From the NCBI GenBank assembly GCA_002449395.1, contig DKDP01000045.1, positions 1-64,000 on the forward strand: a DNA stretch of 64,000 nt, read 5' to 3'. The translations under genes and the position numbers were made by a program. The notes under the pieces were generated by a model. That model searched no databases. It saw only the letters and a program-made list of their open reading frames with translations, and had not been told where the DNA came from. Shown here piece by piece: positions 50,132-59,145 of this stretch (positions are counted from its first letter, which is position 1; every line of letters starts with the position of its first letter). Source of the stretch: Ruminococcaceae bacterium UBA6845 (GTDB lineage: Bacteria; Bacillota; Clostridia; Oscillospirales; Acutalibacteraceae).

Positions 50132-51052
50132 TTAATCAAGCGTAAATCTCTTTGAATCGACAAACGGATTTTCGCCACCGTTGGCGTCATACCACGCCTG
50201 CGGAAATTTTTGATTTTCGTTAATTGTTACCTTTGAAACATCGACCTCATCGCTTTCTCCGTCCCTTACACGCCGAGCCATAACGACAAAACGTGAATCT
50301 TCAAATTCATAGCAGCAGGTGGAGAGTGTGAGAATCTTGTCCGTAGGTTTTATATCAACGCTGTCGTTTGTATAGTACGAGCGTGATTTTACGTCTGCAA
50401 TAAATTCATTAAATTTTTCATCTGACGGAAAATTAATCGTTCTGTACGGGAATGTGTAGCCGTTATCCTGATAATCGTAGATGTTCACGATAAAGGCGGC
50501 AAAAATCTTCCAGTTTCCGTCCTCGTATATTGTGTTGAATTTCAATGTCGGATATTCCTTGTAGTTTTCAACATCCTTGTAATAATTGAGATGACCGAAG
50601 ATCTGACCGTCACGCATTTTGTGACCGTAGATAATTGTATTCGTGTCAAGCTCCTCAATATTGTTTCTGTAATCGACAAACAGTGTTCCGTAAACGGAAT
50701 ATTCTCCGTTGAAGTTTGTTGTCAGGTACGTCTCGTTATCGTCGCACTGAACAACCTTCATATCGTCCTTGTCAAGCAGGGGAATCCTCAAAAGTCCGAC
50801 AAAGTCGTCGTTCGTTTTCAGAAGATCCTTATATTTTGCAAGGATATGCTTTGATTTATTGGCGAGCATTGTTGTTTCTGTGTTGCTTTCGTCAATCGAC
50901 GGCGTTTCGGAAACCGTTTTATTTTTATAAGGCTCGACAACATAATATTTGATAAGGTACGCCGAGCAGGCGATGAAGCATATCACCGACAGACCCAGCA
51001 ATGCCTTTCTCAGAAAAGAGAGAAATGAAGTTTTCAAATCCTTTTTGTTCAT
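50132..51052 (-). CDS. Class B sortase (copy 2)
   Basis: A 306-residue membrane-anchored transpeptidase. Signal anchor at about 14-36; catalytic His in IIYGHKMRDG, catalytic Cys in LTLSTCCYEF, Arg in RFVVMARRVR, all placed as in SrtB. A helix between beta strands (DVENYKEYPTLKF) is the class B hallmark. After the catalytic core is a tail, FPQAWYDANGGENPF, shared with the other sortase (PQVWYDYKGKTNP). It joins proteins with a sortase signal to peptidoglycan or a pilin. Confidence 0.92.
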   Translation of the reverse strand: MNKKDLKTSFLSFLRKALLGLSVICFIACSAYLIKYYVVEPYKNKTVSETPSIDESNTETTMLANKSKHILAKYKDLLKTNDDFVGLLRIPLLDKDDMKVVQCDDNETYLTTNFNGEYSVYGTLFVDYRNNIEELDTNTIIYGHKMRDGQIFGHLNYYKDVENYKEYPTLKFNTIYEDGNWKIFAAFIVNIYDYQDNGYTFPYRTINFPSDEKFNEFIADVKSRSYYTNDSVDIKPTDKILTLSTCCYEFEDSRFVVMARRVRDGESDEVDVSKVTINENQKFPQAWYDANGGENPFVDSKRFTLD

Positions 51053-51076
51053 TCTTTATCCCTTTCGGATTGTTTA

Positions 51077-51589
51077 TTATTCATCGGGAGTAAAAACGCT
51101 CGAAACCTCGAGATCGGTGTTTCTCTTTATTCCGTCATCGGCGTTTTCGTCAAGGTAAACAACACGGGTGTTAGTGTCATATGTCGGGTCGCTTTCGGAA
51201 GTATTTTCATTTTTTTCTTCCTCGGTATTGACAATGTCGCCGAGGGAGCCGATGTCAATATCGTCAAAAGAAACCGCATCGTTATCAAATTCGCTCTGTG
51301 CCGTACCGAATGCCGACTTTGTCGATATTGTAGCAACGCTTGCGATCGGATCGGCTTTAAAGCTCGGGGCACTTCTGAAATCGTCCTGCTCATTCTTTTT
51401 TGAGACTTTGCCCATAATGAGCGGATTAAAATCCTCGTTTCTGATGCTTTCGTCCTCATCGGCAGTGCCGAACCGCTTAACGAGATCGTCGAAAGACTTG
51501 TCCTGTATATAATCCGTGATATCATCATTTTCGAGTGCAAGTGCAGCGTCTGGAACGATAATCAGATCTTTGTTTTCTTCATTTGCCAA
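51077..51589 (-). CDS. Acidic, low-complexity protein in the sortase operon
   Basis: A 170-residue protein, strongly acidic (many Asp/Glu/Ser/Thr), with no hydrophobic segment, signal or known domain; probably intrinsically disordered and cytoplasmic. The start is TTG at 51589 after a weak GGTGA. It lies between the two class B sortase genes with gaps of 24 and 23 nt, so it belongs to the operon. Function unknown. Confidence 0.6.
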   Translation of the reverse strand: MANEENKDLIIVPDAALALENDDITDYIQDKSFDDLVKRFGTADEDESIRNEDFNPLIMGKVSKKNEQDDFRSAPSFKADPIASVATISTKSAFGTAQSEFDNDAVSFDDIDIGSLGDIVNTEEEKNENTSESDPTYDTNTRVVYLDENADDGIKRNTDLEVSSVFTPDE

Positions 51590-51612
51590 GGGATCACCGC
51601 TTTCTTAGTGGC

Positions 51613-52716
51613 TTATTTAGTGCTCGGCTTCCATGTGCGTGACGACGCATACGGATTTGTCTTGCCCTTATAGTCGTACCAAACCTGCGGACGTCTGTAA
51701 TTCGGATTTTCCTTTGCCTTTGAGGTGTTAACCTCGGCGCTTTCGCCCGAACGCAGAAGTCTGCCGATAACAACAAGGCGGGTGTCGACCTTTTTGCCGA
51801 TGTAATTTGTGTATGTGTAATTGCAGGTGGAGAGGTTTATTATCCTGTCGGATGCCGTGAGACCCACGCCCGTAGTGTAGAGCGCTCTCTGATTAACCTG
51901 CTCGATAAATCCCGCAAAGTTGGAATCCGTCATATTCGGCTCAATGAAATTGAACATATATCCGCCGTCATCCTTTGAATCGACCGTTGTAAGAAATGCG
52001 GTATATATAAGGAAAGTGTAATTTCCGTTGAGCGTGCAATACTGAATGATCGGGTTCTTCTTGTACCATTCAATGTCGTCGTATCTGTTGAGGTCATAGA
52101 ATGCGGTGCCGCAGCTCATATCGTGTCCGTAAATTACGGTATTTTTGCTGAGCGTGTTCCTTTTGCACTGATAGTCCGCATAAACACAGCCGTACTTTGT
52201 ATACGATCCGTAATAGTTGTTTGTCAGATAAAAGTCGTTGTCCTTGTGCTGAACAATCGGAGTGTTTATGCTCGTTCCGGGAATATAAAGCCAGCCGACA
52301 GTCTCCTTGTTCTGCGCATAGAGCCTTGCGAGCTTTTGCTGTATTCCTGCGGGGTAGGTGACGTTATTGTACTTCGGCACCATCTTTGTGTATACGTTCT
52401 GCGAGTTCTCGCCGTCCGATCTGCCGACTCCCGAGGAAAGTGAGTTAACAACGTTAAACGCAGCGAGAGCGGTCGACGATACGATCGCAATTATAAGAAT
52501 TGCACATATAAGAGTAAAGATGCTTTTCTTTGCTTTTTTATCCTTTTTTATCTCGACTTTTTCCGTTATAACGGGTTCGGTCGGAACAGTTTCTTCCACT
52601 TTTTTCTGAATCGGTTTTGACGGGAGAGAGTCGAGCGAGTCAAAGTCGGGAAATGAATTGAACACATTTCCGCCGTAGCTCGCATTGTATTTCTTTTTAT
52701 CTTTATTTTCAGCCAT
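51613..52716 (-). CDS. Class B sortase (copy 1)
   Basis: A 367-residue protein. ATG at 52716 has AAGGA 8 nt upstream; the ATG at 52725 abuts that site. Residues 1-60 form a charged cytoplasmic extension (KDKKKYNASYGGNVFNSFP), followed by a membrane helix (about 64-88). The class B core has GWLYIPGTSINTPIVQHKDN, His in VIYGHDMSCG, Cys in NLSTCNYTY, Arg in DTRLVVIGRLLR. It shares the PQVWYDYKGKTNP tail with the second sortase. It follows cinA with almost no gap. Confidence 0.92.
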   Translation of the reverse strand: MAENKDKKKYNASYGGNVFNSFPDFDSLDSLPSKPIQKKVEETVPTEPVITEKVEIKKDKKAKKSIFTLICAILIIAIVSSTALAAFNVVNSLSSGVGRSDGENSQNVYTKMVPKYNNVTYPAGIQQKLARLYAQNKETVGWLYIPGTSINTPIVQHKDNDFYLTNNYYGSYTKYGCVYADYQCKRNTLSKNTVIYGHDMSCGTAFYDLNRYDDIEWYKKNPIIQYCTLNGNYTFLIYTAFLTTVDSKDDGGYMFNFIEPNMTDSNFAGFIEQVNQRALYTTGVGLTASDRIINLSTCNYTYTNYIGKKVDTRLVVIGRLLRSGESAEVNTSKAKENPNYRRPQVWYDYKGKTNPYASSRTWKPSTK

Positions 52717-52727
52717 ATCGCTCATCC

Positions 52728-53978
52728 TTAAAGTTTGTTGTCAATATAAAGTCTTATCATATTGAGCGCATTCGATGCGCCGACATATCTGTTGTAGCTC
52801 CGATCCTTGCGTGAGGTTCTGAGCTCCTTAACCCAAACGTTATCTTTATCCGCAAGACCGATATAAATCAATCCGACGGGCTTGTTGGTGGAGTCGCTCT
52901 CGGGACCGGCGATTCCTGTTATCGAAACCGCAATATCCGCTCCGCTGACTCTGAGCGCTCCCTGAGCCATCTGCTTGGCAACAGGCTCGCTGACTGCGCC
53001 GTATCGGTCGAGATCGTTCTCGCTGACGCCTAAGACCTTGTGCTTTATTTCGTTCGCATAGGAAACAATTCCGCATTCAAAAATCTCCGATGCGCCCGAT
53101 ATATCGGTTATTCTCTTCGCAATAAGACCGCCTGTGCAGGATTCCGCCGTTGCAACCTTCAGGTGCTTTTCCTTGAGCATACTTACAACAGCCTCTTCAA
53201 TGCAGGTATAGTCAACGCCGTAAACGTAACCCGAAAGTCTTTTCTTGATTTCATCTATGATCGGTTCGCAGAGCTTTTCGGCGTCCTCCTTTGTCTTTGC
53301 CATTGCCGTAACCCTCAGAAGAGCTTCTCCGTCCTTGGCATAAGGGGCGACGGTCGGATTTTCATTGTCAAAAAGATCGTTGACCTTTTCAGCCATTGAT
53401 GATTCGCCGATTCCGAAAGTCCTGATGTTATGCGAAACAATTATTCTGTCGGAGAACTGCATAAGGTAGGGAAGTGCGCAATTCCGGAACATCGGCTTGA
53501 GCTCTCTCGGCGGACCGGGAAGAACGAGGATATGAACGCCGTCCTTTTGGATCGCCATACCCGGAGCAGTGCCGTTATCGTTCGGAAAAATAACGCAGTC
53601 TTTAGGCAGCATAGCCTGCTTGAGATTGTTCTGCGCCATTTCCATACCCTTTGCGCTGAAATAGGATTTTATTTTTTCTGCCGTCGGCTCGTGCAGGAAC
53701 ATCTCCTTGCCGAAAAATTCACAGCATACCTCTTTCGTAAGATCATCGGGAGTGGGACCGAGCCCGCCTGAGAGAATGATTATATCGCTTCTTTTCGCCG
53801 CCTCGTCAAGCTGGCTGAGCAGTCTCTCTCTGTTGTCGCCGACCGTACTCTGGTGAATTACGCTGATGCCGAGCTTAGCAAGCTCAATGCTGAGATACTG
53901 TGCGTCGGTGTTGAGTATGTCGCCCAGGAGTATTTCCGTGCCGACGCTGATAAGTTCGCAAACTGCCAATTTACTCAC
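52728..53978 (-). CDS. cinA: CinA-family protein
   Basis: A 416-residue protein of full CinA length. The N-terminal MoCF-like domain reads ELISVGTEILLGDILNTDAQ, LSGGLGPTPDDLTKE and LPGPPRELKPMF; the C-terminal CinA domain (about 250-410) reads VATAESCTGGLIAKRITD and GIAGPESDSTNKPVGLIYIG. Homologues have ADP-ribose pyrophosphatase and/or NMN amidohydrolase activity; the C-domain motif SCTGG is intact. The GTG start overlaps the thiI end by 8 nt; TTG three codons later fits the AGGTGAG site and is an alternative. Confidence 0.95.
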   Translation of the reverse strand: MSKLAVCELISVGTEILLGDILNTDAQYLSIELAKLGISVIHQSTVGDNRERLLSQLDEAAKRSDIIILSGGLGPTPDDLTKEVCCEFFGKEMFLHEPTAEKIKSYFSAKGMEMAQNNLKQAMLPKDCVIFPNDNGTAPGMAIQKDGVHILVLPGPPRELKPMFRNCALPYLMQFSDRIIVSHNIRTFGIGESSMAEKVNDLFDNENPTVAPYAKDGEALLRVTAMAKTKEDAEKLCEPIIDEIKKRLSGYVYGVDYTCIEEAVVSMLKEKHLKVATAESCTGGLIAKRITDISGASEIFECGIVSYANEIKHKVLGVSENDLDRYGAVSEPVAKQMAQGALRVSGADIAVSITGIAGPESDSTNKPVGLIYIGLADKDNVWVKELRTSRKDRSYNRYVGASNALNMIRLYIDNKL

Positions 53979-55149
53979 CTGTGATTCTGATAAATTTAAT
54001 GTTGTTTATTGCCTCTTCAACCAGACCCTCGACGTCAAGAACACTTTCTGCATCCTCAACATATTTGAGCTGAGGACGGGTTCTCGGATGCTTCGGTGTG
54101 AATACCGTACAGCAGTCCTCGTAGGGGAGAATCGAGGTCTCAAATGTGCCGATAAAACGGGCACGCTCAATAACCTCATCCTTGTCCATTCCGATAAGCG
54201 GACGGAAAACGGGAAGATCCTCGACAACAGCCTCGGTGCAGCCGATTGCCTGCATCGTCTGGCTTGCAACCTGACCTACACTCTCGCCTGTGATGAGAGC
54301 TCCGCAGTCGTTCTTCTTTGCAATTCTCTCACTGCACCTCATCATAAAGCGGCGCATTATAATTGTGAAAAGCTCCTCGGGACACTTGTCCTTGATATCT
54401 TCCTGAATATGGGTGAACGGAACAATGTGAAGAGGAATTTCTCCGCTGTATTTTGCAACCTGTTTAAGCAGTGAACAGACCTTCATCTCCGCACGCTGTG
54501 AGGTGTAGGGCGGGGAGGCAAAGTGAACTCCGCAAAGGCTGAGACCGCGCCTTGACATCATCCAGGCGGCAACGGGACTGTCAATTCCGCCCGAGATCAG
54601 GATAGCGGCTTGTCCCGCCGTGCCGACAGGCATACCGCCTGCGCCCTTGATCTGATTGCCGTGAATGAATGCGTAATTGTCTCTGACCTCAACATTGACG
54701 ATAAGCTCGGGATTGTGCACATCAACGGTGAGATGCGGAAACGCATCAAGTATCTTTTCGCCCAACGTCATACATATTGCAGGGGAGTTGAGCGGGAATT
54801 TTTTATCGGAACGTTTTGCGTTGACCTTGAAGGTCTTTGCAAACATCAGATCGTCTCTGAGGTATTCGCAGGCGGCGGGAATTATAACGTCCATATCCTT
54901 TTCCACTGCCGCACATCTGGAAATTCCGGCGATTCCGAAGATCTTTTGGATTCTTCTGAACGCTTCGTCGAGATCGACATTTTCATCAATCGGCTCAACC
55001 GCAATCGTTGACTGCGACGAAACATAGCGAATTTTTCCGAGATCGTGAAGTCTGAACTTCATATTTTTTATAAGCTGATTTTCAAAGGTGTGGCGATTGA
55101 GACCCTTGAGGGCAAGCTCACCGTTTTTCAGCAGAATTATTTCTTTCAT
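53971..55149 (-). CDS. thiI: tRNA 4-thiouridine synthetase ThiI
   Basis: A 392-residue ThiI with NFLD/THUMP domain (1-165; VRDNYAFIHGNQIKGAGGMPVGT at its end) and a PP-loop ATPase (AILISGGIDSPVAAWMM, SGGxDS). There is no C-terminal rhodanese domain, as in Firmicutes. It adenylates U8 of tRNA and receives persulfide sulfur from the cysteine desulfurase encoded 36 nt upstream. RRMMRCSERIA and ITGESVGQVASQT are family motifs. Confidence 0.96.
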   Translation of the reverse strand: MKEIILLKNGELALKGLNRHTFENQLIKNMKFRLHDLGKIRYVSSQSTIAVEPIDENVDLDEAFRRIQKIFGIAGISRCAAVEKDMDVIIPAACEYLRDDLMFAKTFKVNAKRSDKKFPLNSPAICMTLGEKILDAFPHLTVDVHNPELIVNVEVRDNYAFIHGNQIKGAGGMPVGTAGQAAILISGGIDSPVAAWMMSRRGLSLCGVHFASPPYTSQRAEMKVCSLLKQVAKYSGEIPLHIVPFTHIQEDIKDKCPEELFTIIMRRFMMRCSERIAKKNDCGALITGESVGQVASQTMQAIGCTEAVVEDLPVFRPLIGMDKDEVIERARFIGTFETSILPYEDCCTVFTPKHPRTRPQLKYVEDAESVLDVEGLVEEAINNIKFIRITGE

Positions 55150-55185
55150 TTTTTAAACCTCATTTTTCGGTAAACCACGTTTGAT

Positions 55186-56319
55186 TTACTTTAATCTCCT
55201 CATTGTCTGACGGGCGGATGCGATACCGCCGATCAGATAGTCTATTTCTTCCTTGGTTGTGAACACGGACGTGCTGATTCTCAGTGCCGTGCCGATAACG
55301 TCCTCGCTGAGATTCATCGCCCTGAGCACTCTGCTCTTGTGTCCCTTTGAGCAAGCCGATCCGCTGGAAATATATATTCCCATTCCGGACAGGTAGTTGA
55401 GCATAACCTCCGACGGTATTCCCTCGACGGAAATATTGGTGATATACGGAAGAGCGTCGGCAGGTGAATTGATTCTTACACCCTCAATTGTTCTGAGCCT
55501 TGAAACCATATAATCCCTCAGCTCGGTGGCGTATCTGAGACTCTCTCTGTAATCTGGGATTGCCGCCGCAGCCGCTCCGAAACCAGCAATTGCGGGAACG
55601 GGCTCCGTACCGGGACGGATCTTGCCCTCTTGGAGGCCGCCGAATGTGTGCTGAACAAGATGTGTGCCTTTTTTTACAAACAATGCTCCGGCGCCCTTCG
55701 GACCGTGAATCTTGTGTGAGCTGATCGACATAAGATCGACGCCCATATTGTACGGTTTGAGCTGTACCTTGCCGAATGCCTGTACGGCGTCGCAGTGTAT
55801 CAGCGCATTGGCGCCCGAGTGGGTGACCGCACGCTTGGCAAATTCAACCGGCTGTATTGATCCGACCTCGTTGTTGACGTACATCATACTGATGAGAACA
55901 ACCGACGGATTTGTTGCGGCATAGAGCTGACGCTCGTCGATTACTCCACGCTCGTTTACACGCAGTCTTACAACGTCATAGCCCTGATTTTCAAGAGCCT
56001 TGACGCTTTCCTCGATGCTTGAATGCTCGATTGAGGTTGTGATAATACGGCTGCCACGGCGTTTTTGAGCGTTTGCCGCACCGAAAACGGCGATGTTGTT
56101 GCTTTCTGTTCCGCCCGAGGTAAAATAAATCTCATCCGCTTCGCACGAGAGCTTTTTTGCAACGTTTTTTCTTGCTTCCTCGATAAGCTCCGATGCGGCA
56201 ATGCCTTTTGCGTGGAGCGATGAGGGATTGCCCCAGCTTGTTCTCAGCGCATAATTCATTTTGTCGACAGCCTCTTTACAGGGCTGTGTAGTCGCACTGT
56301 TATCTAAATATGCTTCCAT
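55186..56319 (-). CDS. Cysteine desulfurase (NifS/IscS-like, ThiI partner)
   Basis: A 377-residue PLP enzyme transferring sulfur from cysteine. Seen: AYLDNSATTQPCKEAVDKM, FTSGGTESNNIAVFGA, HCDAVQAFGKV, the PLP lysine in SSHKIHGPKGAGALF, and the active Cys in SSGSACSKGHKSRV. It heads the run thiI-cinA-sortases and most likely supplies sulfur to ThiI; no IscU scaffold is nearby. RBS GGAGG, promoter at 56363-56391. Confidence 0.95.
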   Translation of the reverse strand: MEAYLDNSATTQPCKEAVDKMNYALRTSWGNPSSLHAKGIAASELIEEARKNVAKKLSCEADEIYFTSGGTESNNIAVFGAANAQKRRGSRIITTSIEHSSIEESVKALENQGYDVVRLRVNERGVIDERQLYAATNPSVVLISMMYVNNEVGSIQPVEFAKRAVTHSGANALIHCDAVQAFGKVQLKPYNMGVDLMSISSHKIHGPKGAGALFVKKGTHLVQHTFGGLQEGKIRPGTEPVPAIAGFGAAAAAIPDYRESLRYATELRDYMVSRLRTIEGVRINSPADALPYITNISVEGIPSEVMLNYLSGMGIYISSGSACSKGHKSRVLRAMNLSEDVIGTALRISTSVFTTKEEIDYLIGGIASARQTMRRLK

Positions 56320-56362
56320 AGTCCAAACCTCCGGGCAACATTAAACCATTTTTAACTTTTAT

Positions 56363-56391
56363 ATTATACATCATCATTCATCTACTTTCAA
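56363..56391 (-). promoter_or_regulatory. Promoter of the desulfurase-thiI-cinA-sortase operon
   Basis: Minus strand TTGAAA (56391-56386), 17-nt spacer, TATAAT (56368-56363). Confidence 0.75.
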
Positions 56392-56516
56392 TATTTTTAT
56401 TACATTAAATAGTTAACAAACTTTAAATTTTTGCAGACATATATTGGTGCGTTTTACTTCCTATACTACATATTATGCCGAAAAGTTTTTTCGGACAATT
56501 ATAATTGCCGAATGTG
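56392..56516. other. Intergenic region between divergent operons
   Basis: Part of the 315-nt gap between the desulfurase and DUF6110 genes. It is A/T-rich; the only structure seen is a short CCGAAAA/TTTTCGG hairpin near 56480-56496. No ORF or RNA is evident. Confidence 0.5.
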
Positions 56517-56544
56517 TTGACAATTTGCAAAAAAATGGTATACT
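56517..56544 (+). promoter_or_regulatory. Promoter of the DUF6110-ATPase operon
   Basis: TTGACA (56517-56522), 16-nt spacer, TATACT (56539-56544). Two palindromes lie just downstream. Confidence 0.75.
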
Positions 56545-56551
56545 GAATATC

Positions 56552-56603
56552 GGATTAGTTGAGATTAATCCTTTGTTAAAACGAATTGATTAGCCTCAGC
56601 TAA
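56552..56603. promoter_or_regulatory. Operator-like palindromes after the ATPase promoter
   Basis: First: GGATTA, 8 nt, TAATCC (56552-56571), at the expected transcription start. Second: TTAGC, CTCA, GCTAA (56590-56603), matching the core of the box at 43561. Their position fits repression by one metal-responsive regulator of DtxR type (inference). Confidence 0.5.
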
Positions 56604-56634
56604 CCGAGATCTTTGAACACGGAGGTATTTAAAA

Positions 56635-56889
56635 ATGATTGATTTCAAGAAATTGGGCATTTTTGCAGGCGGTGTGCTTTTCGGCACGGCAGGGATCAAA
56701 ATTCTTTCGAGCAAGGATGCCAAGAAGGCTTACACTCACACAACGGCGGCTGTTCTCAGAGCTAAGGACTGCGTAATGGCAACAGCAACGAACATCAAGG
56801 AAAACGCCGAGGATATTCTTGCGGACGCTAAGGATATCAACGATCAGCGAATTGCCGAGGACGGCGAGGTTATAGAGGACGCTGAGTAA
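56635..56889 (+). CDS. DUF6110 family protein
   Basis: An 84-residue protein. KLGIFAGGVLFGTAGIKILSSKDAKKAYTH is the DUF6110 signature, with one hydrophobic Gly-rich segment (about 6-24) that may insert in the membrane; the rest is helical, ending in an acidic tail. The family has no known function but commonly lies beside a metal P-type ATPase, as here (2 nt gap). A chaperone or small accessory subunit is a guess. RBS CGGAGG. Confidence 0.82.
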   Translation: MIDFKKLGIFAGGVLFGTAGIKILSSKDAKKAYTHTTAAVLRAKDCVMATATNIKENAEDILADAKDINDQRIAEDGEVIEDAE

Positions 56890-56891
56890 TT

Positions 56892-58970
56892 ATGAAGTGC
56901 ACGATACTTCACGAGTCAAAAGGACGTATGCGTGTCCGTATGGCTCAGAAACATATGTCCCTTTCTCAGGCGGATATTCTTGAAGCCTATCTGAAAGGAA
57001 CGGACGGCGTTACCGATGTCAAGGTTCACGATCTCACCTGTGACGCTGTTATATTCTACAAAAATGACAGGGCGGTGATTATTTCCGCTCTTGCATCTTT
57101 CGGCTATGACAAGTGCGGTGGTTTGACCGTTGAGCACAGCTCAAGAGCCCTGAACCGAGAGTATCAGGACAAGCTGTTTTTTATGCTCGTAAAGCGCTGT
57201 GTGAACAGAATTGTTCTGCCCGTTTGGCTGAGAACCGCAATTACGCTTGTGAGGTCGGTGAAGTACATAAAGACAGGAATAAGGTGTCTGCTTAAACGTA
57301 AAATTCAGGTTCCCGTGCTTGATATGACTGCGATAGTCGTATCAATGCTCAGGGGCGATTTTGCAACCGCAGGTTCAATTATGTTCCTGCTCGGAATCGG
57401 CGATATTCTTGACGAATGGACGCATAAAAAATCCGTTGCTGATCTTGCCGGCGCAATGTCGATCAATGTCGATAAGGTTTGGCTTGAGTGCGGCGGCGAG
57501 AGCGTTCTTGTCCCTGTCAGCGATGTCAGGGTCGGCGACCGAATTATTGTGCGGACGGGTAATATGATCCCGCTTGACGGCAAGGTTGTTTCGGGCGAGG
57601 CACTGGTTAACCAGTCGTCAATCACCGGCGAACCTCTTCCTGTACGCAGGGCGAACGGCGGTTACGTCTATGCCGGCACGGTAATTGAAGAGGGCGACTG
57701 CGTTATTCAGGTTGAAAAGGCGACGGGAAGCGGCAGATATGACAGAATCGTTCATATGATCGAGGAGTCCGAAAAGCTGAAATCGGAGACCGAAGATCAC
57801 GCATCCCACCTTGCGGATAAGCTCGTTCCGTACAGCCTCGGTGCAACCGCTCTTATCTGGCTGCTGACGAGGAATGTAACCAAGGCGCTTGCTGTTTTGA
57901 TGGTTGATTTCTCCTGCGCACTGAAACTGTCGATGCCCGTAACGGTTCTCTCGGCAATGAGAGAGGCGAGCGTACATAACATTTCTGTCAAGGGCGGTCG
58001 TTTCCTTGAAGCCGTTTCACAGGCGGAGACGGTCGTTTTCGATAAGACGGGAACTCTGACAAAGGCTGAGCCCAAGGTTGCCGATATCGTTTGTCTCGGC
58101 GGCAATGACGAGGAAGAGATGCTGAAGCTGGCGGCTTGTCTGGAGGAGCATTATCCTCATTCGATGGCGAAAGCCGTTGTTTCCGAGGCGGCGTCAAGGG
58201 GCTTGAATCACGAAGAGCGGCATTCAAAGGTTGAATACATTGTTGCTCACGGAATTTCAAGCAGTGTTGACGGTAAAAAGGTTATTATCGGCAGTCAGCA
58301 TTTTGTCTTTGAGGACGAGAAATGCGTTATTCCCGAGGGCGAACAGGGAAAATTCGACTCGCTGAAAGCCGAATATTCGCATCTTTATCTTGCGGTTTCC
58401 GGCGTTCTTGCGGCAGTAATCTGCATTGAGGATCCGCTCAGAGCCGAGGCAAAGGACGTTGTTTCGGGACTGAAAAAGCTCGGAATCAAGAACGTTGTTA
58501 TGATGACGGGTGATAATGAAAAAACAGCTGAATCGGTGGCTCGGGCGGTCGGAATTGACGAATACTATTCCGAGGTTCTTCCCGAGGATAAGGCAAATTT
58601 CATCCGATCGGAGCACGAAAAGGGCAGAAAGGTTATAATGCTCGGCGACGGAGTAAACGATTCTCCCGCACTTTCACAGGCGGACGCAGGAATCGCAATC
58701 CGTGACGGTGCGGCAATTGCCCGAGAGGTAGCCGATATTATGATCGGCTCGGACGATCTTTATTCATTGCTTACACTCAAACGTCTGAGTGATGCGCTTA
58801 TGGATAGAATCCATTCAAACTATCGCAAGATTATCGGATTTAACTTTATGCTCATCGTTCTCGGCGTTGCGGGAATTTTGCCTCCTGCGACCTCGGCGCT
58901 GCTGCACAACGCATTGACGCTCGAGATCAGCCTCAGAGGTATGACCAACCTGCTTAAAGAAAAAGAATAA
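56892..58970 (+). CDS. P1B-type heavy-metal ATPase with non-canonical metal motif
   Basis: A 692-residue P-type ATPase. Residues 1-75 form an HMA-like fold lacking the CxxC metal site. The actuator has SSITGEPLP (E247); the membrane motif reads SCALKLSMP (341-349) in place of CPC; the phosphorylated Asp is D384 in VVFDKTGTLT; VMMTGDNEKTAESVARAVG and MLGDGVNDSPAL are the hinge motifs. The HP dipeptide typical of P1B pumps is present in EEHYPHSMAKAV. The ion is not predictable from a known motif; Fe, Mn, Zn or Co are candidates. Cotranscribed with DUF6110. Confidence 0.92.
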   Translation: MKCTILHESKGRMRVRMAQKHMSLSQADILEAYLKGTDGVTDVKVHDLTCDAVIFYKNDRAVIISALASFGYDKCGGLTVEHSSRALNREYQDKLFFMLVKRCVNRIVLPVWLRTAITLVRSVKYIKTGIRCLLKRKIQVPVLDMTAIVVSMLRGDFATAGSIMFLLGIGDILDEWTHKKSVADLAGAMSINVDKVWLECGGESVLVPVSDVRVGDRIIVRTGNMIPLDGKVVSGEALVNQSSITGEPLPVRRANGGYVYAGTVIEEGDCVIQVEKATGSGRYDRIVHMIEESEKLKSETEDHASHLADKLVPYSLGATALIWLLTRNVTKALAVLMVDFSCALKLSMPVTVLSAMREASVHNISVKGGRFLEAVSQAETVVFDKTGTLTKAEPKVADIVCLGGNDEEEMLKLAACLEEHYPHSMAKAVVSEAASRGLNHEERHSKVEYIVAHGISSSVDGKKVIIGSQHFVFEDEKCVIPEGEQGKFDSLKAEYSHLYLAVSGVLAAVICIEDPLRAEAKDVVSGLKKLGIKNVVMMTGDNEKTAESVARAVGIDEYYSEVLPEDKANFIRSEHEKGRKVIMLGDGVNDSPALSQADAGIAIRDGAAIAREVADIMIGSDDLYSLLTLKRLSDALMDRIHSNYRKIIGFNFMLIVLGVAGILPPATSALLHNALTLEISLRGMTNLLKEKE

Positions 58971-58983
58971 TTATATACCGATG

Positions 58984-59019
58984 AAAGGCGGCTTCCGATT
59001 AGTTTCGGGAGCCGCTTTT
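58984..59019 (+). terminator. Terminator of the ATPase operon
   Basis: AAAGGCGGCTTCCGA, loop, TTCGGGAGCCGCTTTT. Confidence 0.85.
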
Positions 59020-59145
59020 ATACATTACCTCCAAAATGCAAAGCTGTGTTAAAAATTTAACTATTTACAGAATCGGAGAAATGTATTATAATCAGGATAG
59101 GTAAACGTTTTCTTAAACATTACTTTTATTCGAGGAGGCTTGAGA

